A model generated the notes under the pieces. It had not been told where the DNA came from. It made no database searches and was given only the letters and a program-made list of their open reading frames with translations. The translations under genes and the position numbers were made by a program. A stretch of DNA of 10,593 nt, from NCBI GenBank assembly GCA_900549055.1, contig URNB01000069.1, forward strand, positions 1 through 10,593. Reading direction: 5' to 3'. This stretch comes from an uncultured Oscillospiraceae bacterium. Lineage in GTDB: Bacteria > Bacillota > Clostridia > Oscillospirales > Acutalibacteraceae. Numbering within the stretch: the stretch's first letter is position 1; every line of letters starts with the position of its first letter. Of this stretch, positions 1 through 6,903 are shown piece by piece.

Positions 1-11
1 CTCGATTTTAT

Positions 12-37
12 ATAATTGCATTTGCTAATGCAATTAT
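12..37. repeat. Perfect AT-rich inverted repeat upstream of the first operon
   Basis: Arms at 12-22 (ATAATTGCATT) and 27-37 (AATGCAATTAT) are exact reverse complements of 11 bp with a 4-nt centre (TGCT). It lies about 40 bp upstream of the -35 box of the first promoter. No T-run follows on either strand, so an intrinsic terminator is unlikely. A regulator-binding site, or a stem at the end of an upstream transcript outside the window, is possible. The function is inferred, not shown. Confidence 0.5.
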
Positions 38-78
38 TCAGTAGACATTAATTATATGATTTTTTTGCCGAAAACCGC

Positions 79-107
79 TTGTTTTTTTGCAGTAGGCAGT
101 GTATAAT
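79..107 (+). promoter_or_regulatory. SigA-type promoter for the left operon
   Basis: A perfect -10 box TATAAT sits at 102-107 and a -35-like TTGTTT at 79-84, separated by 17 bp. Transcription would start near 113-115, giving a leader of about 37 nt that contains the strong ribosome binding site of the first gene. No other promoter-like spacing is apparent before 4586, so this probably drives all four downstream genes. Confidence 0.6.
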
Positions 108-136
108 CAAATTAATAATATACCGACTGAAAAAAC

Positions 137-143
137 GGGGAGG
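137..143 (+). promoter_or_regulatory. Ribosome binding site deciding the first gene's start
   Basis: GGGGAGG lies 7 nt before the ATG at 151. The reading frame stays open upstream to a TTG at 79, but that stretch overlaps the promoter. The Shine-Dalgarno match therefore fixes the start at 151. Confidence 0.8.
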
Positions 144-150
144 TTTTTCT

Positions 151-744
151 ATGGAAAAAAGAATTATAACGGTGAGCCGTCAGTTCGGCAGCGGCGGCAG
201 AACCGTCGGCAGACGCGTGGCGGAAAAGCTCGGCGTGCCGTTTTATGATAAGGATCTTGTTAAAAAGGTTGCGGAGGAAACCGGGCTTGACGCAGCGTTT
301 GTTGAAGAAAAGGGCGAATTTTCACCCTCAAAAAGCTTTTTCACCTTTGCTATGTCGCAGGGTGTACAGTGCATGCCGAACGGGCTTTCCCTTTCCGATT
401 TCATATACTGCGCGCAGCGGCAGGTTATCCTAAAGCTTGCCGAACAGCCCTGCGTAATTGTCGGCAGATGCGCCGATTATATACTGAAGGACAGGGAGGA
501 CTGCTTCCACACATTTATCCATTCGGATATTAACAGCCGCGCCGAGCGCATAGTTAAGCTTTACGGTGAAAGCGAGAAGAAGCCCGAGCAGCGTCTTGCG
601 GATAAGGATAAGAAAAGAAAAATGTATTATAAGCATTATACCGACCGTGAGTGGGGCGACGCAATCAATTACGATATTTGCCTGGATTCGGGCAGGCTCG
701 GTATAGACAAGTGTGTTGATCTGATTCTTGATGCACTGAAATAA
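151..744 (+). CDS. Cytidylate kinase-like family protein
   Basis: This 197-residue protein belongs to the cytidylate kinase-like family common in Clostridia (Pfam Cytidylate_kin2 type). The N-terminus carries the family signature SRQFGSGGRTVGRRVAEKL (residues 9-27), a nucleotide-binding loop equivalent. This is followed by PFYDKDL (30-36), a central VGRCADYIL (104-112) and a C-terminal YYKHYTDREWGDAINYDICL stretch. The loop lacks the lysine of a classical Walker A motif, which as I recall is usual for this family, and its true substrate is generally unproven; NMP kinase activity is a family-based guess. The start at ATG 151 is chosen because GGGGAGG precedes it by 7 nt and because the upstream in-frame extension lies over the promoter. 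It is the first gene of the left operon, with 25 nt to the MATE gene. The protein is predicted to be cytosolic. Confidence 0.85.
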   Translation: MEKRIITVSRQFGSGGRTVGRRVAEKLGVPFYDKDLVKKVAEETGLDAAFVEEKGEFSPSKSFFTFAMSQGVQCMPNGLSLSDFIYCAQRQVILKLAEQPCVIVGRCADYILKDREDCFHTFIHSDINSRAERIVKLYGESEKKPEQRLADKDKKRKMYYKHYTDREWGDAINYDICLDSGRLGIDKCVDLILDALK

Positions 745-769
745 AAGGAATTTTGAGGCTTGAGGAAAA

Positions 770-2149
770 ATGAAATTCAATTCAAACAGTATGCGCGAAG
801 GGCCGATATTTAAAAGCGTTATTATTTATACGATTCCTATAATTTTGACCGGGCTTTTACAGCTGCTTTTCAATGCGGCGGATCTGATAGTGGTCGGCTG
901 GTTCAGCGGCAGCGATTCGGTTGCGGCGGTGGGCGCCACAAGCGCGCTTACCAATTTGATTGTTAATTTATTCATCGGACTTTCTCTCGGCGCCGGCGTC
1001 GCGGTGGCGCAGGGAATCGGCGCGAAGAACGATAAGCTTACCTCCGAAGCTGTGCATACCGCAGTTCCCGTTGCCGCAATCAGCGGAATTTTTCTGACGG
1101 TGATAGGCGTTCTTTTCTCAAGAAATTTTCTTGAGCTTATGGGAACGCCCGATGGAAAGCTTTTAAGGCTTGCTTCGATTTATATGCAGATTTATTTTGC
1201 GGGCATGACCTTCAGCATGATATATAACTTCGGCTCGGCTATTCTCCGTGCCGCGGGCGACACACGCTCGCCGCTCATTTTTCTGACGGTTGCGGGCGTG
1301 CTTAATGTTATTCTGAACATTATTTTTGTGGCGCTCTTTAAAATGGATGTTGCCGGCGTAGCTCTTGCTACCTCAATTTCGCAGGCGGTATCCGCGGTTT
1401 TGGTTGTAAGGGAGCTTATGAGACGGCAGGATGCCTGCCGCTTCACTCTTCAAAAAATGCGGATACATAAGGGTGCGCTTGGGAAAATGATCAGAATCGG
1501 TGTGCCGGCAGGTCTCCAGAGCTCGCTTTTTGCAATATCGAATGTGCTTATTCAGTCCTCGGTCAATTCGTTCGGCTCGGCGCATATGTCGGGCAGCGCG
1601 GCGGCTTCAAGCATAGAGGGTTTTTGCTATGTTTCGATGAATTCCTTCCATCAGACTACGCTTAATTTCTGCGGTCAAAACTACGGCGCGGGCGATTTCA
1701 AGCGTATAAAGCGCATAACCTGGATATGCCTCATGACCGTCGCCGCAGTCGGCTTGATTGCGGGAAATCTTTCGTATGCTTTCGGTCGGCAGCTGCTCGG
1801 AATATACATAACAGATTCGCCCGAAGCCATAAACTACGGTATGGAACGCCTTAAATTTATGCTTATTCCGTATTTTCTCTGCGGTATAATGGATACTACC
1901 ACCGGCTCAATGCGCGGTATCGGCTCTTCGGTAATACCGATGGTCATAACCGTTGTGGGAGTCTGCGTTATGCGTATAGTGTGGATATACACGGTATTTG
2001 CCATGCCGCAGTACCACAGTTTCTCGGGACTGTTCATTTCTTACCCGATATCGTGGCTGCTTACATTTGCGGCGCTTTTCATTTCGTTTGTTATTATAAT
2101 CCGCCGCAAGGAAAAAAAGTTCAATGCTTTAAAGGGAGCTGCACAGTGA
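770..2149 (+). CDS. MATE family multidrug/toxin exporter
   Basis: This 459-residue polytopic membrane protein of the MATE (NorM/DinF-like) family has the usual length and about twelve hydrophobic segments. MATE proteins export cationic drugs, metabolites or toxins using Na+ or H+ gradients; the MOP superfamily also includes lipid-linked sugar flippases. Visible family features are an early TIPIILTGLLQLLFNAADLI helix, GWFSG followed by AAVGATSAL, AILRAAGDTRSPL in the first half, and the matching GSMRGIGSSVIPM in the second half. Both G-D/S-x-R/S-P-like loops mark the internal pseudo-repeat. A basic KEKKFNALKG tail closes the protein. The ATG at 770 has TGAGG close by (761-765) and another GAGG 11 nt upstream; an internal ATG at 791 is a less likely start. 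The TGA stop overlaps the GTG start of the next gene, suggesting translational coupling. The transported substrate cannot be inferred. Confidence 0.93.
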   Translation: MKFNSNSMREGPIFKSVIIYTIPIILTGLLQLLFNAADLIVVGWFSGSDSVAAVGATSALTNLIVNLFIGLSLGAGVAVAQGIGAKNDKLTSEAVHTAVPVAAISGIFLTVIGVLFSRNFLELMGTPDGKLLRLASIYMQIYFAGMTFSMIYNFGSAILRAAGDTRSPLIFLTVAGVLNVILNIIFVALFKMDVAGVALATSISQAVSAVLVVRELMRRQDACRFTLQKMRIHKGALGKMIRIGVPAGLQSSLFAISNVLIQSSVNSFGSAHMSGSAAASSIEGFCYVSMNSFHQTTLNFCGQNYGAGDFKRIKRITWICLMTVAAVGLIAGNLSYAFGRQLLGIYITDSPEAINYGMERLKFMLIPYFLCGIMDTTTGSMRGIGSSVIPMVITVVGVCVMRIVWIYTVFAMPQYHSFSGLFISYPISWLLTFAALFISFVIIIRRKEKKFNALKGAAQ

Positions 2150-3552
2150 AAAAGATTCTTTTGCCGATTTTAGCGGCATTACTTTTGATTTCGGGATTGC
2201 CGGTTGCTGCAGCCGACACTGAAGCCGCAGCTTTGAGGCTTACGGGACTTGATAAAAAGCTGACCGACGGTAATCATTTAACAGCCGCCGAATGCGGTGA
2301 GATTAAAATTACGGCGGACGGCGAAATTTCCTCGCTCTATATCATATTTCACAGTAAGGTGCAGGAATTTACAATCAAATCAGGGGAGAAGACCGAAACG
2401 GTTACCTCTGAGTTTCTTCATATGCTTACGGATGTTTCAGCTTTTAAAAGCAGTGAATTGACCGTGGACTTCGGCGGTGCAAAAATCAGCGATATATATG
2501 CCTTTGCGGCGGGGAGCTTACCCGATTTCGTTCAAAAATGGGAAAAGCCGCTTGAAAGGGCGGATATTCTCCTTAATTCCTCGCATTCTGATGACGACCA
2601 GCTTTTCTTTGCGGGGCTTCTGCCGTATTACGTCTCCCGCGGCTGCGACATTCAGGTGGTTTATTATACCGATCATAAAAATGAGACGCGCCGCCGTCAT
2701 GAGCTTTTAAACGGACTGTGGACGGTGGGTATAAAATATTATCCGGTTATAAGCAACTTCCCCGATTATTATTCCGAGACGATTGAGGGCGCACTTAAAA
2801 CGATTGCGACCGAGGGTTATACTGAGAACGACGCGCTGGGCTTTCAGGTTGAAATGCTGCGCAGATTCAAGCCGCAGGTCGCGGTCAGCCACGATTTTAA
2901 CGGCGAATACGGTCACGGAATGCACAAATTAAACGCCGCCATGATGAAAAGGGCGGTTGAAATTTCGGGGGACAAGTCCTTTTTTTCCGAAACTGCCGAA
3001 AAATACGGCGTTTATACACCGAAAAAGCTTTATGTGCATTTGTACGGCGAGAATAAAATAGTAATGGATTACGATACACCAAGCGAATTTTTCGGCGGTA
3101 AAACACCCTTTGAAATGTCAAAGCTCGGCTTTGCAGAGCATAAATCCCAGCAGGGAACCTGGTTTAAAAGCTGGATGCTCGGCAAAAACGGCGAAATAAC
3201 CAAGGCCTCGCAAATAAAAAAATATTCGCCCTGCGAATACGGTCTTTATTTCACCTCGGTCGGTGCGGATGTTAATAAAAACGATATGTTTGAAAATATA
3301 ACTCTTTATTCCGAGCAGGAGCGAATAAAAGCGGAGGAAGAGGCGGAAAAGCAACGCCTTGCGAAGCAGAAAGAAGCCGAGGAAAAATCAAAGGCGGAAG
3401 CGGCAAAAAAAGCGCAAAGAGCAAGAAAACGCAAAGTGGTAATTGCCGCCGTGCTTACTCCGATAGCTCTATTTGTGATATTTATTATTGCGATAAATGC
3501 TGCAGCAAGGTATAAAGCCGCAAAACGCAGAAAAATGCGGGGCAGAAAATGA
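2146..3552 (+). CDS. Exported, membrane-anchored PIG-L (LmbE-like) family deacetylase
   Basis: This 468-residue protein is likely a zinc-dependent de-N-acetylase acting outside the cytoplasm. It begins with a signal peptide (MKKILLPILAALLLISGLPVAAA). A beta-rich region of about 110 residues follows, then the PIG-L domain (roughly 140-300). The metal/catalytic motif reads HSDDD at 147-151 in place of the usual HPDDE, and the second His-rich motif runs 249-260 (H249, H257, H260). Residues 390-430 form a Glu/Lys/Ala-rich charged coiled coil, followed by one membrane span (about 431-452) and a basic tail. Translation is assigned to the GTG at 2146, with GGGAG at 2134-2138; it overlaps the MATE stop as GTGA. 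The frame is open further upstream inside the MATE gene, but only the GTG start yields a signal peptide. PIG-L enzymes usually remove acetyl groups from GlcNAc-type substrates; the actual substrate here is unknown. Confidence 0.85.
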   Translation: MKKILLPILAALLLISGLPVAAADTEAAALRLTGLDKKLTDGNHLTAAECGEIKITADGEISSLYIIFHSKVQEFTIKSGEKTETVTSEFLHMLTDVSAFKSSELTVDFGGAKISDIYAFAAGSLPDFVQKWEKPLERADILLNSSHSDDDQLFFAGLLPYYVSRGCDIQVVYYTDHKNETRRRHELLNGLWTVGIKYYPVISNFPDYYSETIEGALKTIATEGYTENDALGFQVEMLRRFKPQVAVSHDFNGEYGHGMHKLNAAMMKRAVEISGDKSFFSETAEKYGVYTPKKLYVHLYGENKIVMDYDTPSEFFGGKTPFEMSKLGFAEHKSQQGTWFKSWMLGKNGEITKASQIKKYSPCEYGLYFTSVGADVNKNDMFENITLYSEQERIKAEEEAEKQRLAKQKEAEEKSKAEAAKKAQRARKRKVVIAAVLTPIALFVIFIIAINAAARYKAAKRRKMRGRK

Positions 3553-4586
3553 ATATTGTAAAGCAGGATATATGGCAGTATCTTAAAACAGACAAAAAGC
3601 CGATCGTTCTTTACGGTATGGGCAACGGCGCGGATAAGATCATAAAGGCGCTTGAACGCATTTCGGTTAAGCCGTCGGGGGTGTTTGCAACCGACGGCTT
3701 TGTGCGTGATAAACGCTTTCACGGAATGTCGCTTACAACATATTCCGCGCTTAAAGAACGCTTCGGGGATATGACGGTGCTTTTGTGCTTCGGTTCATCA
3801 AGACCCGAGGTGCTTGAAAATATAAACCGGATAGCAGCAGAGCAGGAGCTTTTGGTGCCAGATGTCCCGGTGTACGGCGACAGGCTTTTCGATTCCGAAT
3901 ACGCCGCAGCACACACCGAAGAGCTTTTATGGGTATATTCCCGCCTTGCTGATGAAAAATCGCGCGAGACACTTGAAAATACCGTGAATTTCAAGCTGAG
4001 CGGAAAACCCGAGTACCTTTACCGCTGCGAGGTGTCACATGATGAGCCGTTCCAAAGCTTTTTGATGCTTTGCGATGATGAGAGCTATTTAGACCTCGGA
4101 GCATATAACGGCGATACAGTGCTTGAATTCATACAGAAAACGGGTAAATATAAAAGCATTACTGCGGTCGAGCCGGATAATAGGAGCTTTAAAAAGCTGA
4201 CCGCCAATACAGGCGGTCTTGAAAATTTAACGCTTATAAACGCCTGCGTAGGGGAAGCCGACGGCACTGCGGGCTTTTCCTCACGCAAGGGAAGAGGCTC
4301 GGGTATGGGCATAGGCGAAGACTGTAAAATGATTTCGGTCGATTCGTTGAACGGCGGTTTTTCCTTTATAAAAGCGGATGTTGAGGGCAGTGAGACTGCG
4401 ATGCTTAAGGGCGCCGAAAGCACAATACTGCGCTGCCGAACGAAAATGCAGATCGCCTGTTACCACAGAACAGGCGACCTTACGGACATACCGCGCGCGG
4501 TTTGCAAAATCAGAAACGATTACCGCATTTATATGCGGCATTTTCCGGGGCTTCCCGCGTGGGATATTAATTATTATTTTATTTGA
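3549..4586 (+). CDS. FkbM family SAM-dependent methyltransferase
   Basis: This 345-residue protein is a likely O-methyltransferase. The C-terminal half shows FkbM features: the SAM-binding motif YLDLGAYNGDT (180-190), the acidic ribose-binding residue in AVEPD (E208), ISVDSL, and the DVEGSE signature (277-282) followed by MLKGAEST. The first roughly 120 residues form an extra domain starting PIVLYGMGNGADKII (18-32, GxGxG at 23-27). It resembles the Rossmann-like N-terminal domains fused to sugar-modifying enzymes and is not needed for the methyltransferase fold. FkbM enzymes methylate sugars, polyketides or other secondary metabolites; the target here is not apparent. The ATG overlaps the deacetylase stop as ATGA, with GGGG at 3539-3542, so the two are probably translated together. 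The 3' end overlaps the convergent mtaB gene by 13 nt. The protein is predicted to be cytosolic. Confidence 0.87.
   Translation: MNIVKQDIWQYLKTDKKPIVLYGMGNGADKIIKALERISVKPSGVFATDGFVRDKRFHGMSLTTYSALKERFGDMTVLLCFGSSRPEVLENINRIAAEQELLVPDVPVYGDRLFDSEYAAAHTEELLWVYSRLADEKSRETLENTVNFKLSGKPEYLYRCEVSHDEPFQSFLMLCDDESYLDLGAYNGDTVLEFIQKTGKYKSITAVEPDNRSFKKLTANTGGLENLTLINACVGEADGTAGFSSRKGRGSGMGIGEDCKMISVDSLNGGFSFIKADVEGSETAMLKGAESTILRCRTKMQIACYHRTGDLTDIPRAVCKIRNDYRIYMRHFPGLPAWDINYYFI
4453..4477 (+). repeat. Inverted repeat inside the FkbM coding region
   Basis: TCGCCTGTT (4453-4461) and AACAGGCGA (4469-4477) are exact 9-bp complements with a 7-nt loop. The stem lies over the codons for IACYHRTGDL. No T-run follows, so it is not a standard terminator, and a chance fold driven by coding constraint is quite possible. 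Confidence 0.4.
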
Positions 4587-5860
4587 CCTATGCAGTATTC
4601 CTTTTCCGACGCGGTTATTTTAACCGGCAGAATTTTTCCGCCGAGGCTTTCATCGCTTTTAACGCGAACTCTCGAATAATTTGCGGTGTAGCCCTCCGCA
4701 AAGCCGTTCTCCGCTGTTTCGAAAAGCACGCATTCGGTTTTACCGACAAGATTTTTTAGGAATTCCTCCTCACAGGAAAGGGCGGTCTCTATCATTCTGC
4801 GGCTGCGCTCGGCTTTCTCCGCACGGGTTATTTGCCCCGGCAGACCGTAGGCTACCGTGCCGCGCCGCCTTGAATAAGCAAAAACATGGGTCTTGGCAAA
4901 GCCTATTTCTTTCACAAAGGCAAGGCTTTTTGAGAATTCCTCCTCGGTTTCTCCGGCGAATCCCACCATTACATCGGTCGTGACAGAAGCGTCCTCAAAA
5001 ACCGTGCGTATGCGGCTTACAAGGTCACGGTAAAACGCCGTATCGTAATGCCTGTTCATTCGCTTGAGGGTCTCATCGCACCCCGATTGAAGCGATAAAT
5101 GGAACTGCGGGCAGAATTTTTTCTGCGCTTTAAGCCTTTTGAGCACACTATCACTCATGTGATCGGGCTCAAGCGAACCCAAACGCACTCTTTTAATGCC
5201 GTCGGGTCTTGCCGCTGCCTCCACTGCGTCGCAAATATCCATGTCCTCACCCTTGCCGTAGGAGGTAAGGTTTATTCCAACAAGCACGATTTCCGAAAAA
5301 CCCGCACGGCTTAAGGTCTCCGCCTCCGACGCAATTTCCGCAAGCGGCTTTGAGCGCACGCTGCCGCGGGCTGTGGGTATAATGCAGTATGTACAGTAGC
5401 GGTCGCAGCCGTCCTCTATTTTCATATACGCCCGCGTGCGCTCCGCAAAGCTTGAAAGCACGGGCGTGTTGAAGCGCTCGGTTTTTTTATGCCCGCTTAC
5501 TTCGAATATGCGCTCGCCGTCCTTTAAAAAACGCTCGGCATATTCGACCGATTTTTTAACATCTGTATTGCCGCAGACAATATCCGCGTCGGTGAGCGCT
5601 TTTGCCTCTTCGGAAAACGCCTGAACCATGCAGCCGGTAAGAATTATTATTGCCTCGGGGTTTTCGCGGCGTACCTTGTGCAGCAGCTGCCGCGTTTTGC
5701 GGTCGCTCTCTGCCGTTACGGTGCAGGAGTTTATTACCGCCGCGTCAAACGGGGCACTGTTCGGCACAGGTGTATGCCCTGCGGCGGCGAACGCCTCGCG
5801 CATTGCCTCAGTTTCGTATTGATTAACCTTGCAGCCGAGTGTATAAAAAGTAACCTTCAT
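4574..5860 (-). CDS. mtaB: tRNA N6-threonylcarbamoyladenosine(37) methylthiotransferase MtaB
   Basis: MtaB is a radical-SAM enzyme that adds a methylthio group to t6A37 in ANN-decoding tRNAs, making ms2t6A. The 428-residue protein has the full three-part family architecture. The N-terminal UPF0004 domain has auxiliary-cluster cysteines C10 (TLGCKVNQYE), C46 (NSCTVT) and C77 (TGCMVQ). The radical-SAM core carries C152, C156 and C159 in EDGCDRYCTYCIIP. A C-terminal TRAM-like domain (about 365-428) completes it. The TLGCKVNQ opening and INSCTVTAESDRKTRQ match MtaB rather than MiaB or RimO. The start ATG is preceded by GGAG 7 nt away (5868-5871 on the minus strand). It is a single-gene unit divergent from the nucleotidyltransferase operon and convergent with the FkbM gene. 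Nothing appears damaged. Confidence 0.94.
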   Translation of the reverse strand: MKVTFYTLGCKVNQYETEAMREAFAAAGHTPVPNSAPFDAAVINSCTVTAESDRKTRQLLHKVRRENPEAIIILTGCMVQAFSEEAKALTDADIVCGNTDVKKSVEYAERFLKDGERIFEVSGHKKTERFNTPVLSSFAERTRAYMKIEDGCDRYCTYCIIPTARGSVRSKPLAEIASEAETLSRAGFSEIVLVGINLTSYGKGEDMDICDAVEAAARPDGIKRVRLGSLEPDHMSDSVLKRLKAQKKFCPQFHLSLQSGCDETLKRMNRHYDTAFYRDLVSRIRTVFEDASVTTDVMVGFAGETEEEFSKSLAFVKEIGFAKTHVFAYSRRRGTVAYGLPGQITRAEKAERSRRMIETALSCEEEFLKNLVGKTECVLFETAENGFAEGYTANYSRVRVKSDESLGGKILPVKITASEKEYCIGQIK

Positions 5861-5881
5861 TTTTAATCTCCGTAAAATTTA

Positions 5882-5962
5882 TAAACTGATTATACAATGA
5901 AATTTTATAAAATTCAATACATAGCCGATTTTTAAATAAAAAAAGCCGATTGTAAACTGATT
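5882..5962. repeat. Two sets of short direct repeats in the divergent promoter region
   Basis: TAAACTGATT occurs at 5882-5891 and 5953-5962. AGCCGATT occurs at 5923-5930 and 5944-5951, 21 bp apart, or about two helical turns on the same face. The first copy of TAAACTGATT touches the mtaB -10 box, and the last copies lie just upstream of the rightward promoter. They could be operator half-sites for a shared regulator; in AT-rich sequence chance is a real alternative. Confidence 0.3.
5889..5917 (-). promoter_or_regulatory. SigA-type promoter for mtaB
   Basis: Read on the minus strand, TTGAAT (plus coordinates 5912-5917) and a perfect TATAAT (5889-5894) are separated by 17 bp. Transcription would start near 5882, leaving a leader of about 21 nt with the GGAG ribosome binding site. 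This is the best-formed promoter in the divergent region. Confidence 0.7.
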
Positions 5963-5996
5963 GACGATTGTATTTTTCGGGGAAATATGTTATTAT
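5961..5996 (+). promoter_or_regulatory. Probable promoter for the nucleotidyltransferase-nagBA operon
   Basis: Two overlapping arrangements fit. One is TTGTAT (5968-5973), 17 bp, then TATTAT (5991-5996) with an extended -10 TG at 5988-5989; this would leave a leader of only about 16 nt. The other is TTGACG (5961-5966), 19 bp, then TATGTT (5986-5991). I cannot choose between them from sequence, but the region clearly holds the rightward promoter. Confidence 0.45.
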
Positions 5997-6018
5997 ATTG
6001 CTTAAAGGAGTGTTGTAT

Positions 6019-6900
6019 ATGAATAAGGATATTACGCTTGTGGTTATGGCAGCCGGAATGGGCAGCCGTTTCGGTGGCTTAAAGCAGATAGCTCCGATAG
6101 GCAAAAACGGTGAAATACTGCTTGATTACTCGGTTTATGACGCGGTAAAGGCAGGCTTCAATAAAGTCGTTTTTGTTATTAAGCGGGCTATTGAAGAGGA
6201 TTTTAAAGCGGTTACCGCAAAGCATATTGAAAAAATGGTTAAAACCGAATATGTTTTCCAGGAAACAGACGAATTGCCCGAGGGCTTTACCTGTCCTGCC
6301 GACCGCACAAAGCCGTGGGGTACCGCTCACGCGGTGCTTTGCTGCAGGGATGTGGTTCACGAGCCGTTTGCGGTAATAAACGCCGACGATTACTACGGTA
6401 AAACCGCCTTTACGCATATGGCTGATTTTCTCCGCAATAACGATAAGGACTACTGCATGGTAGGCTTCCGCCTTGCGAATACGCTGACCGATAACGGCTC
6501 TGTTTCGCGCGGAGTGTGCGAAATTGAAAACGGCGAATTGAAGTCGGTTACCGAGCGCACTAAAATAGTCGACTGCAAATATACAGAGGACGACGGCAAG
6601 ACCTGGACCGCAATGTCTCCGGATACGGTGGTTTCGATGAATCTTTGGGGCTTTATGCCGGATCTGTTCGATTACGCTGCCGACGGCTTTGTTGATTTTT
6701 TAAAGGAAAAAATAAATGTTCCCAAATCCGAATATTTCCTGCCGAGCGTGGTTTCAAAGCTTATCGAAAGCGGCGAAAAGCGCGTTAAGGTAATGGTTGC
6801 CGAGGATAAATGGTACGGCGTTACCTATAAGGAGGATAAGGATACCGTTTCCGCCGCTCTCAACAAAATGGCGGATGAGGGTCTTTATGAGGGTATTTAA
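6019..6900 (+). CDS. Sugar nucleotidyltransferase-like protein (NTP transferase domain)
   Basis: This 293-residue, single-domain cytosolic protein would transfer a nucleotidyl group to a sugar phosphate or similar acceptor. The N-terminal pyrophosphorylase signature is AAGMGSRFGGLKQ (11-23, with the activating R17 and K22 positions). The family's WGTAHAVL follows at 100-107, and the metal-binding INADDYYG at 120-127. It lacks the C-terminal left-handed beta-helix of GlmU- or GlgC-type enzymes. The specific nucleotide and sugar are not determinable. ATG 6019 follows AAAGGAG (6004-6010) by 8 nt; the frame is open back to a TTG at 5968 but that would start within the promoter. It heads a five-gene run and is separated from the mutarotase gene by only 3 nt. 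Its link to GlcNAc or deoxyhexose metabolism is inferred from that position only. Confidence 0.82.
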   Translation: MNKDITLVVMAAGMGSRFGGLKQIAPIGKNGEILLDYSVYDAVKAGFNKVVFVIKRAIEEDFKAVTAKHIEKMVKTEYVFQETDELPEGFTCPADRTKPWGTAHAVLCCRDVVHEPFAVINADDYYGKTAFTHMADFLRNNDKDYCMVGFRLANTLTDNGSVSRGVCEIENGELKSVTERTKIVDCKYTEDDGKTWTAMSPDTVVSMNLWGFMPDLFDYAADGFVDFLKEKINVPKSEYFLPSVVSKLIESGEKRVKVMVAEDKWYGVTYKEDKDTVSAALNKMADEGLYEGI

Positions 6901-6903
6901 GCT

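Noticed and set aside
79..150. N-terminal extension of the cytidylate kinase-like gene from a TTG at 79
   Set aside because: It overlaps the TTGTTT/TATAAT promoter and has no ribosome binding site, whereas ATG 151 has GGGGAGG at ideal spacing and begins at the family's usual N-terminus.
1981..2145. Upstream extension of the PIG-L gene within the MATE coding region
   Set aside because: The frame is open there only by chance. The GTG at 2146 has a ribosome binding site and begins an obvious signal peptide, which the extension would bury.
3306..3722. 138-codon minus-strand frame opposite the PIG-L tail and the FkbM start
   Set aside because: It is the complement of the biased Glu/Lys/Ala coiled-coil codons and membrane segment; long antisense frames are expected there.
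4612..4637. Intrinsic terminator for the left operon (CGGTTA-TTT-TAACCG then TTTTT)
   Set aside because: The stem is only 6 bp and is separated from a 5-T run by 6 nt, and it lies inside mtaB coding sequence. It is too weak to annotate as a feature and is mentioned only with the convergent overlap.
5950..5964. Catabolite-response (cre) site upstream of the nagBA operon
   Set aside because: The TTGTAAACTGATTGA stretch misses the conserved central CG and the final C of the cre consensus.
5968..6018. Extension of the nucleotidyltransferase from a TTG at 5968
   Set aside because: It runs through the predicted -10 box and the AAAGGAG ribosome binding site of ATG 6019.
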